From positions 1-32,191 of the forward strand of contig NZ_QLIQ01000032.1 of the NCBI RefSeq assembly GCF_003428165.1: a DNA stretch of 32,191 nucleotides, read 5' to 3'. Made by a program: the position numbers and the translations under genes. Of this stretch, positions 7,546 to 15,482 are shown one piece after another (the stretch's first letter is position 1; each line of letters opens with the position of its first letter). The notes under the pieces are model-generated. The model did not search any database. It was not told the origin of the DNA and saw only the letters and a list, made by a program, of their open reading frames with translations. This DNA is from Cysteiniphilum litorale. Lineage in GTDB: Bacteria > Pseudomonadota > Gammaproteobacteria > Francisellales > Francisellaceae.

Positions 7546-9282
7546 ATGAGTCTTTTTGTGTTTCTACGACAGCTAAACTGTTTATTATTCTTGTTAGTGT
7601 TTAGCCTATTTGGTTTTGCTAATGCTAATAATTTCTTAGCGAGTAGTAATTTCAGCAATATTGATCTCTTTAACTCACCTGAACAATCTTTTAACAAGCT
7701 AAGCGTGATAGAGACTAAAAACAAAGGTGAAATCACCTTATGCTGGCGTATTCCCAAGGGGCAATATCTTTATAAAAATAAAATTAGCATACAGCTACAA
7801 CATGCTGATCAAGCAAAGCTTGGTGAGATTTACTTTCCTCCCGCAACCACACATCCTGTATTTAAAAATGAGCCAGTGTATACCAATCAAGTATTACTAC
7901 GTATCCCGCTGTCAGGTGAAATAACACCTAACAGTAAGCTTGAGGTTAAATATCAAAGTTGTGACACTAATTTATGCCATTTGCCCCAAGTCAAAGAAAT
8001 CATAATTGATCAAAACGTATTACCCTATGAGCAAAATGACTTTAACTGGTTAGGTATTTTAGCACTTCTTGGCGTTGGCTTATTACTTGCCTTCACACCT
8101 TGCGTTTTACCGATGCTGCCAATTATCAGCGCCATTGTTGTCGGTAAAAATCACAGTAAATTTTACAGCTTTCTGTTAGCGCTTTCCTATGTGCTTGGAA
8201 TGTCCGTAATGTATGCTATTTTGGGCATCATTATTAGCAGCATTGGGCTATCTTTCCAGATTTTCTTTCAGCAAAGCTGGGTCATCATTCTACTTGCCGC
8301 ATTATTTGCTATATTAGCGCTATCCATGTTTGGTGCTTTTCAAATTCAACTGCCTCAAGCGCTTAGTGCGCGCCTTGGGCAATCACAACACAATATTAAA
8401 ACCGGCGGCATATTCGCAAGCTTTCTCATGGGAGCAATTGCAAGCTTAGTGTTATCACCGTGCACATCAGCACCTTTAATTGGGGTATTAACGACCATTG
8501 TGCAAACGGGCGATATTCTTTACGGAGGTGCCGCACTTTTTGCATTGGGCTTTGGTATGGGTGTGCCACTGATGCTTATCGCGCTTGGGCTTAAGCGCTT
8601 TGTACCAAAATCGGGCGCATGGATGCAGGAAATCAAAGTCATCTTTGGCTTTGCCATGTTGGCAATGGCAATTTTCCTTCTAAGCCGCATTACGCTATTA
8701 GAAACTATTGTTTTTAGTCTATATGCTCTATTGATTAGCGCTTATTTGCTCTATCTTGTTTACGCATCTGTTATATCCGCATCTATTCAACAAAAAACCA
8801 AACATTTTATTGCCGCTATTATCCTGTTTTTGGCGCTATTAACCATAGTTGCTAATCACACTCTGCATACCACAAACAAACCAAGTATAGCCTCTACACA
8901 AAATGACTTTACTACGGTCTTTAATAGCCAAGAACTCAAACAACAAGTCACTTTAGCATTAAAAACGCATCAATATGTTTTAATTGATTACTTCGCACAC
9001 TGGTGTGAAAACTGCTTAAAGCTTAAAGCTATTTTGCTGTCGCCAATCATGCAAGACTACTTTAAGAAAAACAACATCAAGGTTATTAAGGTGGATGTTT
9101 CAGACTATAACGCCAATAGCACAGCGCTACTTAAAACGGCTAACGTATTAGGTTTACCAACACTTATTTTACGCAATCAACAAAATAATGAGATCAAGCG
9201 CATCGCAGGCGTGGTTGATGTTAACACATTGAAGCAGCAATTTAATACAGTGCTCTCAAAAGAACATGCATCTATAAATTAA
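7546..9282 (+). CDS. dsbD: Thiol:disulfide interchange protein DsbD
   Basis: Inner-membrane protein that carries electrons from cytoplasmic thioredoxin to periplasmic DsbC/DsbG and cytochrome-maturation partners. All three modules are seen. A signal peptide (cleavage near FANA-NN, residue 27) leads to the periplasmic alpha domain with C139 and C144. The membrane domain carries C186 (AFTPCVLPMLP) and C306 (VLSPCTSAP) in its paired helices. The C-terminal thioredoxin-like gamma domain has C487-ENC490 (HWCENC). The alpha-domain pair is CDTNLC, one residue closer than the usual C-x5-C. The 578-residue length fits the family. The ATG lacks a good ribosome site but gives a proper signal peptide. 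The gene converges on the CopG-like gene with an 11-base overlap. Confidence 0.95.
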   Translation: MSLFVFLRQLNCLLFLLVFSLFGFANANNFLASSNFSNIDLFNSPEQSFNKLSVIETKNKGEITLCWRIPKGQYLYKNKISIQLQHADQAKLGEIYFPPATTHPVFKNEPVYTNQVLLRIPLSGEITPNSKLEVKYQSCDTNLCHLPQVKEIIIDQNVLPYEQNDFNWLGILALLGVGLLLAFTPCVLPMLPIISAIVVGKNHSKFYSFLLALSYVLGMSVMYAILGIIISSIGLSFQIFFQQSWVIILLAALFAILALSMFGAFQIQLPQALSARLGQSQHNIKTGGIFASFLMGAIASLVLSPCTSAPLIGVLTTIVQTGDILYGGAALFALGFGMGVPLMLIALGLKRFVPKSGAWMQEIKVIFGFAMLAMAIFLLSRITLLETIVFSLYALLISAYLLYLVYASVISASIQQKTKHFIAAIILFLALLTIVANHTLHTTNKPSIASTQNDFTTVFNSQELKQQVTLALKTHQYVLIDYFAHWCENCLKLKAILLSPIMQDYFKKNNIKVIKVDVSDYNANSTALLKTANVLGLPTLILRNQQNNEIKRIAGVVDVNTLKQQFNTVLSKEHASIN

Positions 9283-9532
9283 TTCGTCCATTAGCATATT
9301 GATGTATTAGCGCTTTAAAAACACTTTGATATTTTAGTCCTTGAGCTTTAGCACGAGCTTTTGCTTTTTCCAGTTCACTTTCTTTAATAGCCAAACTGAT
9401 CTGCCGAGTTTTACTTCCTTGCTCAACCTCGTATTTAAAAGCAACTAGTTCATCATCTGCGATGTTTTTAAACTTTCCCTCTTCAATGTCACTAAGCATT
9501 TGTTGCTCGAGTTTTTGGATATCATGTTTCAT
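9272..9532 (-). CDS. CopG/ribbon-helix-helix antitoxin-like protein, no toxin partner visible
   Basis: The 86-residue protein has an acidic N-terminal part (LEQQMLSDIEEGKFKNI) and a C-terminal segment (TRQISLAIKESELEKAKARA then GLKYQSVFKALIHQYANG) matching ribbon-helix-helix antitoxins that pair with RelE/BrnT-like toxins. The ATG has an AGGTGA ribosome site. The upstream neighbour is the T6SS gene at 9580, only 47 bases away, and the downstream neighbour is the convergent dsbD, so there is no room for a toxin gene on either side. It may be an orphan antitoxin, a stand-alone repressor, or a remnant. Confidence 0.7.
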   Translation of the reverse strand: MKHDIQKLEQQMLSDIEEGKFKNIADDELVAFKYEVEQGSKTRQISLAIKESELEKAKARAKAQGLKYQSVFKALIHQYANGRINL

Positions 9533-9579
9533 AGCTCACCTACACTATATTTTTTATTCAACTTTCGATCTGCATTATT

Positions 9580-11187
9580 TTATCTTACAAATACTTTCAC
9601 TTCGACCACTTGAGGGGAGTTAATATAGAAAAATCGCGTCACGACATTCGCCACATATCGCACATAAGCATAATAATGTGGATAAGCTGCCTCAATCACA
9701 AGTACATTGCTTACATGATCATAATTAACGGCTTTAATCACCGACTTAAAAAACTGATATCTCTCTGCATTTTCCTCACCATAAAGGAATTTTAACGCCA
9801 GTAAAAACCCATCATTATTACGAATATCCAGATCGGAAAAAGCTCTAAAAACCTGCACCACACGATCAATATGACGAAAGCTATTTAGTCTTAGCTCGGA
9901 CTTTAAAGCAATCAACTCAAAGTGCGCGCTTTGGGTAGTAAAGCTATTAGTACTCACCTTGATCAAACTGCCGTGTTCGGCTTTTTGAGTCCATTCTACT
10001 TTGGCAAAAATCCTTTTCTCAATATCTAGCGCCTCATTGATATCTTTAGGAGAGTAGCTAAGTTTACCGACATGCTTATGAAAGACATATTCACTGACCG
10101 TATGATTGTAATAATCTTTATACGGCTGGTCAGTAGTTCCCGCTGAAAAACTCTCTGAAAGCCTATGGTTGAAAGGTTTATTAGAAAAGAGATTACGAAA
10201 ATCATTTTCTGGAGACCTTGATTTATCTAGTCTTGAGAGGTTAGTGGGAATTGCTGACGGCTGGTTATTAACCCATACTTGATGAACATAGCAAGCGCGA
10301 GCCTCCGGATCCTCAGGGTGAAGCAAAGGGATTTTATCATAACGTTGATCAATTTTTTGTGACGTTGAATAGGCTTCAAAGAGATTAAATAGTGGGATAA
10401 TATTAGTAATAAACAATCGATCCTTCTGGCTAATAAGCTCAAAAAAGTCCGCTCTATCATATATCCCCACGGGAAACATCAACATCATTTCTTTAACTTT
10501 GGCAGTCGTTTCAGTCACTGGAATCTGCGACAGCTCAATACTTAGTTTCAAAGAAAACTCAGGCGACAATAAATCTAAACGCGTTTTGTCATTTAACCCC
10601 AGCGTGTATGCATCACTATTATAAACCGTAGCTAACACTTCCTTTTGCGTACCATCATCATAAATTACACGCACCTTAATTTTATTCTCTTTAAGCAACA
10701 TTTCTTTTAACTGGCACAGTTTAAACTCGGCTTGTTTCCACAACAAAGGATTGATCCATAAATCAAAGACATTGTGATTAAGCTCTGTTGGTGCGTCAGT
10801 CTGTAATGAAACTTGCGTCGAGGTCGTTGTTAAATCGACATGATTAACCTTAAAGCACGTCAAATTAACTTCGCTTAAATTGCTATAATGAAACTGTTTC
10901 TTTGCTTGAATATCATAAACATCAAAACGCTCTTTTGGCTCAAGGCTTAAGCAGGCTTTTTTAATCTTTGACTTAACCGCAATAAGCATATGCTTAGGCA
11001 GCTGCATTAACAAATTTTGATTATAGCGCGATAAACGATAGTCTCGCTCACTTCTAAGTTGTGCCACCAAGTTGCTTTGAATATCCTTACCCAATGCCTC
11101 AAACAAATGGGTCAACACTTGATAATGGTCATCGGATAAATCATAGTTTTTGCTAACAAAAGCCGTTTTCTCATCGAAAAAATTCAT
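9580..11187 (-). CDS. T6SS baseplate protein, TssF/IglH-like
   Basis: Likely baseplate wedge subunit. The C-terminal ~80 residues (YAYVRYVANVVTRFFYINSP then VVEVKVFV) match the TssF pattern of an amphipathic helix ending in a RFF..Y.SINSF-like turn. The segment FDLWINPLLWKQAEFKLCQL near residue 160 resembles the TssF L-RFY-L-G repeat that precedes the small barrel. It sits after the PAAR-like gene, the position of iglH in the Francisella island. The ATG at 11187 is chosen over the GTG at 11196 (which overlaps the upstream stop as GTGA), giving 535 residues. A PxxPxD-type region near residues 300-400 is polar. The island's usual next genes (dotU, iglI, iglJ) are absent here. TssF is the best match but rests on motif resemblance. 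Confidence 0.65.
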   Translation of the reverse strand: MNFFDEKTAFVSKNYDLSDDHYQVLTHLFEALGKDIQSNLVAQLRSERDYRLSRYNQNLLMQLPKHMLIAVKSKIKKACLSLEPKERFDVYDIQAKKQFHYSNLSEVNLTCFKVNHVDLTTTSTQVSLQTDAPTELNHNVFDLWINPLLWKQAEFKLCQLKEMLLKENKIKVRVIYDDGTQKEVLATVYNSDAYTLGLNDKTRLDLLSPEFSLKLSIELSQIPVTETTAKVKEMMLMFPVGIYDRADFFELISQKDRLFITNIIPLFNLFEAYSTSQKIDQRYDKIPLLHPEDPEARACYVHQVWVNNQPSAIPTNLSRLDKSRSPENDFRNLFSNKPFNHRLSESFSAGTTDQPYKDYYNHTVSEYVFHKHVGKLSYSPKDINEALDIEKRIFAKVEWTQKAEHGSLIKVSTNSFTTQSAHFELIALKSELRLNSFRHIDRVVQVFRAFSDLDIRNNDGFLLALKFLYGEENAERYQFFKSVIKAVNYDHVSNVLVIEAAYPHYYAYVRYVANVVTRFFYINSPQVVEVKVFVR

Positions 11188-11192
11188 ACCCT

Positions 11193-14100
11193 TCACCCTG
11201 TCATTGTTGTCATTTGTGATGGATTAATAAAGCTAATAACTCCGCCAACTGCCGTCGTACACATCGCTTTATTATTCATCGTATTAATGGGAGAGCCTTG
11301 TACCATCGTCATAATATTCGTTGGGATAAACTGTCCTGCTGGAATGCACGGCGAAATCGGTTTTAATGGATTCCATGCCGGATTCGTCACTGCCGTGCAA
11401 CTTGGCATCGGCAAGATATTTACCATAGGTGCCGCATCGGTGATATTAGCTGCCGGTTTGTTATTAATCAGTACGGTTGCGCGTAACGTGCTATACATCC
11501 CAGGACCCAAGCCAAAAGTGCATAACATTTGCGAGCTTGTACAAGTGACCATTGTTGCTTGTGGCGAGCCACTACTGGCACTTAATGCACTTGCTGCTTG
11601 ACCACTTAATACGGCTGTATTACTCATCGAGTTATTTAAATTTGCTAGAGCGACCTCAAGTTCAGCTTGCTTGGCGACCTGTTTTGCTGTTTGCGCGCTT
11701 TGAATGTTACGCTGCTGAACTGCGATCACATTTTGCATCTGTATCGTCTTTGCCTGCATTTCATCTAACGCTTTGGCTGCATTTTTTGACTTTTGCGCAT
11801 GTGAGCCAATCTCGCCTGCGGCTAGTGCCAAGGCATTATTAATCTCATTAATTTCATCTTCAATATGCGCTAAATTCTCACAACTTTGTAGCTGATTCAA
11901 CAGCACGGGTGTTTCAGGAATTAGGTCGTTGACACTAGGAATACCAGATGTTGACATATTCGGTGACGCACCACTTAACAAGGCTTGCATGTTAGGTAGC
12001 GATTGGCTCCCCATTGCATTGATAAAGTTCTGTTGATCCAATGCCATAAACTGATGCTGATAATTAAGCACTGGTGCCAATACATCATTAAGGTTAGCCA
12101 CAGTCGCCATAGAGACACCGCTAGGTAATGGTACCTCCTTATTTAGCAACATTGACAAGCAATTTTGTAAGTCTTGTAAAGGGGATAATAGATCAACTGA
12201 CAACGGAGGTAAGTTTGGCACTCCCATCAAGGGAGGCATCGAAAAGCTCATCGCATTTGCTAAACTTTGACATAATGCATCAAGTTCCATTTGAATTTGC
12301 TTAAGCAAACTTAACACATCAGGCAATGACATTGTATTAAGATCAATCCCTTGCAAAAAACTTGCCAGATCAGGCAATGACGCCAAACTTGGCGCATTAA
12401 CACTAGGTAAACTGATCTTGACAATAAGCGATTTTAACTGACTAAAAGCATCCAACACTTCATCACACAAACAACTTGCCATTTGCATATTCGCCGTCGG
12501 CGTTTTAGGTAGATTTTGTGATAGACTTTTAAGCTTCATAATTTCTGCATTGATACTTGCCTGCAATGCCAATGATTCATTACCCTCTTCAGCCAATATT
12601 GCATTTAAACTTGCCGTATAAGGTCCAACAATAGCGCTACTATCAAAGCTTCCACCTTGGGGTAATTGGGGTGGCTTAGGTAAATGATCTAATGCGCTTT
12701 GTAGCTCAGTCATTTTTGGCAGCATTTCTTGTGCATTGAAACTCATATCAGGCACACATGGACAAAGTGAGTCATGTAATGCATTAGCGTTTGCGGCAAG
12801 TTGTGATTGGGATGCCAAAGCCGTTGGTATTTGTTGCTTAAACTGATCTAACGCCGCTGTTGTGCTTTGTAAATGTGTTTGATAATTTGCTAAGAGCTCA
12901 TCGCTACTGGGATTTTCTTGCCATGCCAACGCACTTTTTTTTAATCCCGAGAATTCTGTCATAACCGTAGCATTCGCATTAGTTAATTCTGATAATGATG
13001 ATGCGCTTACCTGTGATTGAGCAATGAGTAAACTTGGCGTCACTTTAGCAACACTCGTCAAATAATCACTTTGCAAGCGTGTCACTTGCTGCGACGGCAT
13101 ACTTGCAAATATTTGCTCGAAACGCGCCTGCTTAGCAATTTGTAGATCACTGCCAATAAGATGCGATGTACCATGATCATTTAACACCATCACCACACCC
13201 TCACCGGCAACGACCTCCATCTTGCGATTTTCTGTTGACTGACTTTGCTTGACTGCTGTTGATTGTGCATCGCCTAACATCCGCGCCTTTTTACTGACAT
13301 TTTCAGCCACTAGTGGTAAACCAGCAGGCACCACAAACATCGACCAACTTTGCACTTGCCCATTAAGCTTACTCAATGCTTGTTGCTTTTGTGGATCTTG
13401 CGTACTACTTGCCAGCTCTTGTACATGTGCTGATGCCGTATTTGGATCTCCTAGCTGCACATTTTGTGCTTTGGTAACTTCTTCATGGTAACTGACAATT
13501 GATTTAACCATTTCAGCATCATGCTCGGGCAGTTTTATTTGCCCTGTTTGCTGCAAAAAATCTGTATTTTTCATCATTAATTGATCACTCATGGGTAAAA
13601 CAGCTGTATTTGCAGTCTTAGCATCGAAAGCAGCATTGGGATACCCCATAAAATCAGCTAAGGTTTGCTTTTTTGCAATCTCACTCACTGCATCTTTGCC
13701 TGTATTGCCTTTATTCCCATTACTCAAATCACTTAACTCTTTTGATAGATTCTCTTGATAGTGAGCATACGCCTGTGTCTGACTGTTGATATCTTCAACA
13801 CTACTTTCTGAATTTAAGCCAAGAATATTTTTATGGATCTGTACTAGGCTGGTCTTTGGATTGCTATCGTTTGCTACATTAGTAGCGCCTATTGCGGGTG
13901 CTTGTGCTTGGCTTTTCTTTAGCTGATCACCCAAGGCATTGATATATTCACTACTAGGTGTCATGGTTTGCGGATCAACATTAACTCGCTGTGATTGCCG
14001 TGTTAATAGAGCTTTCTTTTCACTTTGCTGAAAATTACTTACTTGCGGGCTTAAATTCTCGGATATTTTAGCAACTTTTGACATATCACCAGCGGATCTT

Positions 14101-14381
14101 GCATCGGTTAATGCATCATTTGCCGCTTTTAAACTTTGTATATTTGGAGCATCTGGTGCTTGACTTGATCTCGAGGTCAAATCCGCAATTAATTTCTGTG
14201 TTTGATCGAGATTAACATTCTCAAGACCACTGGCTTTATAATCAGGGCTAGCATACTGCTTCAATGCATTTAAGTTACGCTGCAAAACACTACTTTTTTG
14301 TGTTAAACCTTGTGTTTCACTTTCATTGTAGAGCGATAAGTTTTCGATAAATTTTTGGAAATATGCCAATTCATTTGCCAT
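11193..14381 (-). CDS. T6SS PAAR-like (DUF4280/IglG-type) protein with a ~930-residue N-terminal extension
   Basis: Probable spike-tip protein. Residues ~937-1062 are the DUF4280 PAAR-like domain: CTSSQMLCTFGLGPG, LINNKPAANITDAAPMVNI, MPSCTAVTNPAW, SPCIPAG and a last Cys near residue 1041, with cysteines placed as expected for the IglG family. Before it comes a predicted coiled coil (~835-935). Ahead of that lies a long helical region rich in Ala, Gln, Ser and Leu, with several Pro-rich LP..PP..LP turns and Cys-containing helices (SLCPCVPDM, ASCLCDEVL) around 540-780. Francisella IglG is about 170 residues, and a separate ~570-residue IglF lies between vgrG and iglG; here one protein occupies both slots. 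The ATG at 14381 follows AAGGA and starts 9 bases after vgrG; an upstream TTG is unlikely. The extension could be a cargo/effector or a fused IglF-like part. Confidence 0.75.
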   Translation of the reverse strand: MANELAYFQKFIENLSLYNESETQGLTQKSSVLQRNLNALKQYASPDYKASGLENVNLDQTQKLIADLTSRSSQAPDAPNIQSLKAANDALTDARSAGDMSKVAKISENLSPQVSNFQQSEKKALLTRQSQRVNVDPQTMTPSSEYINALGDQLKKSQAQAPAIGATNVANDSNPKTSLVQIHKNILGLNSESSVEDINSQTQAYAHYQENLSKELSDLSNGNKGNTGKDAVSEIAKKQTLADFMGYPNAAFDAKTANTAVLPMSDQLMMKNTDFLQQTGQIKLPEHDAEMVKSIVSYHEEVTKAQNVQLGDPNTASAHVQELASSTQDPQKQQALSKLNGQVQSWSMFVVPAGLPLVAENVSKKARMLGDAQSTAVKQSQSTENRKMEVVAGEGVVMVLNDHGTSHLIGSDLQIAKQARFEQIFASMPSQQVTRLQSDYLTSVAKVTPSLLIAQSQVSASSLSELTNANATVMTEFSGLKKSALAWQENPSSDELLANYQTHLQSTTAALDQFKQQIPTALASQSQLAANANALHDSLCPCVPDMSFNAQEMLPKMTELQSALDHLPKPPQLPQGGSFDSSAIVGPYTASLNAILAEEGNESLALQASINAEIMKLKSLSQNLPKTPTANMQMASCLCDEVLDAFSQLKSLIVKISLPSVNAPSLASLPDLASFLQGIDLNTMSLPDVLSLLKQIQMELDALCQSLANAMSFSMPPLMGVPNLPPLSVDLLSPLQDLQNCLSMLLNKEVPLPSGVSMATVANLNDVLAPVLNYQHQFMALDQQNFINAMGSQSLPNMQALLSGASPNMSTSGIPSVNDLIPETPVLLNQLQSCENLAHIEDEINEINNALALAAGEIGSHAQKSKNAAKALDEMQAKTIQMQNVIAVQQRNIQSAQTAKQVAKQAELEVALANLNNSMSNTAVLSGQAASALSASSGSPQATMVTCTSSQMLCTFGLGPGMYSTLRATVLINNKPAANITDAAPMVNILPMPSCTAVTNPAWNPLKPISPCIPAGQFIPTNIMTMVQGSPINTMNNKAMCTTAVGGVISFINPSQMTTMTG

Positions 14382-14390
14382 AGCCAATCC

Positions 14391-14882
14391 TTAACCCACC
14401 GAGGTGGTTAAACCTTTTACCGTTGTACTTGTCGTACCTTTAATATCCACTGTCATACCTTGTACAGAAGCCGCTTGAGTGGCCTTAACAGCAACACTAC
14501 CACCTTGTAAACTCGCACTACTTGTTGATTTTAAACTAAGTGAACTGGACCCCGTAATACTGACTTTATCCGCATTAAGCGTAATTTCACCATCTTTGAC
14601 TTCAATCACACTACTACCCACTGCAAGCTTAATATCCTTGTCTTTAAGTGAAATGCTCGTACTACTTTTTTGAATCAACACCTCATCCGTGGTCACTTTG
14701 ACCGTGATATCTCCAACGACAAATGCAATTGTCTTTTCTGCTTTTAAGCTATATTCATTGCCAATTTGCAATACTGCGTCACCCGCACTTTTATATTGGA
14801 TATTGCAGACTTCTTTTTCTTCTTTACCTTTGACAGCAACCGAAATCCCGTCGCTGTTCATTGCGATTGCGTGCTTTGCCAT
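14391..14882 (-). CDS. vgrG: T6SS spike protein VgrG, needle-only (Francisella type)
   Basis: The 163-residue protein lacks the gp27-like hub and OB-fold of classical ~600-residue VgrGs. It consists almost wholly of short alternating strands, e.g. TVKVTTDEVLIQKSSTSISL and VIEVKDGEITLNADKVSITG then SLSLKSTSSASLQGGSVAVK, as in the trimeric triple-stranded beta-helix needle. Francisella VgrG has the same short form (164 residues). It overlaps the tssJ stop by one base and is followed at once by the PAAR-like protein expected to cap it. The only Cys is in the N-terminal strand region. Confidence 0.85.
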   Translation of the reverse strand: MAKHAIAMNSDGISVAVKGKEEKEVCNIQYKSAGDAVLQIGNEYSLKAEKTIAFVVGDITVKVTTDEVLIQKSSTSISLKDKDIKLAVGSSVIEVKDGEITLNADKVSITGSSSLSLKSTSSASLQGGSVAVKATQAASVQGMTVDIKGTTSTTVKGLTTSVG

Positions 14883-15301
14883 TATGAGTCCTTTTTAACG
14901 CTAAATTGATTAATGGTGAAGCTCACACTTTCACCCTGCGGTTTCTCAATATAATACTTCCAACCAGATACCGGTTGATGCTTTAAAATAAAATAAATAG
15001 CAACAGGCGTATCACTCACATCTAAAGAGATCTTTTGCGCCCCTTGATCTGGCATAAATACATAGCGGGTAACGCCTTGATCTAGCGCGCTCTGGCTAAT
15101 GGTTGCGTAATCTGCGGTAACAAAGTTCTTTTGGTCTGCCGGTTGACTAATCAACATTGTGATTGGCTGTTTATCATTGGCATCTTTTGACATGTCGACT
15201 TTAACTGTCATTGTTGTCGAATGATACCAAGGGATTAACGAGCAGCCACTTAACATTAAAAACACTGCCACTATTGTTATATATTTCATCATTTTTGCCA
15301 T
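14882..15301 (-). CDS. T6SS outer-membrane lipoprotein TssJ/IglE-like
   Basis: A lipoprotein signal (charged MAKMMKY, hydrophobic core, lipobox LSGC with Cys20) leads into a beta-rich domain of ~115 residues. The TssJ-like features are strands such as TMTVKVDMSK, ITMLISQPAD and a C-terminal SVSFTINQFSVKK. It should anchor the TssM periplasmic domain to the outer membrane. It lies just after tssM and just before vgrG, the place of iglE in Francisella. The first ATG has the best ribosome site (AGGAG, 8 bases). A palindromic element separates it from tssM. Confidence 0.85.
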   Translation of the reverse strand: MAKMMKYITIVAVFLMLSGCSLIPWYHSTTMTVKVDMSKDANDKQPITMLISQPADQKNFVTADYATISQSALDQGVTRYVFMPDQGAQKISLDVSDTPVAIYFILKHQPVSGWKYYIEKPQGESVSFTINQFSVKKDS

Positions 15302-15354
15302 TGTTTTGCTCCTGCCCTAACTCTTTTTTATTTCCAACCAAACCTCATTCCAAA

Positions 15355-15470
15355 AAACACCCCGTCAGCCTGCGGCTGCCACCCCTCTTAAAAAGAGGGG
15401 AATAATAAGAGGGCATTGCAGTATTCCCCTCTTTTTAAGAGGGGTGCCGAGCTTGCGAGGCGGGGTGTTT
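15355..15470. mobile_element. 116-bp palindromic miniature element (MITE/REP-like) inside the T6SS operon
   Basis: Left arm 15355-15404 and right arm 15422-15470 are inverted copies, with 26 bases at the inner end identical and the outer ends (AAACACCCCG) also matching, around a 17-base centre. Each arm contains its own hairpin (CCCCTCTT-AAA-AAGAGGGG) plus a second small GC stem, so the element can fold as a branched structure. It fills most of the 181-base tssM-tssJ gap. Similar CACCCCTCTT...AAGAGGGG palindromes are common dispersed repeats in Gram-negative genomes; copy number here is unknown. Confidence 0.8.
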
Positions 15471-15482
15471 ATAAATCATAAT

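Noticed and set aside
9533-9579. Search for a toxin gene beside the CopG-like antitoxin
   Set aside because: Only 47 bases are available upstream and dsbD overlaps downstream; no toxin ORF exists.
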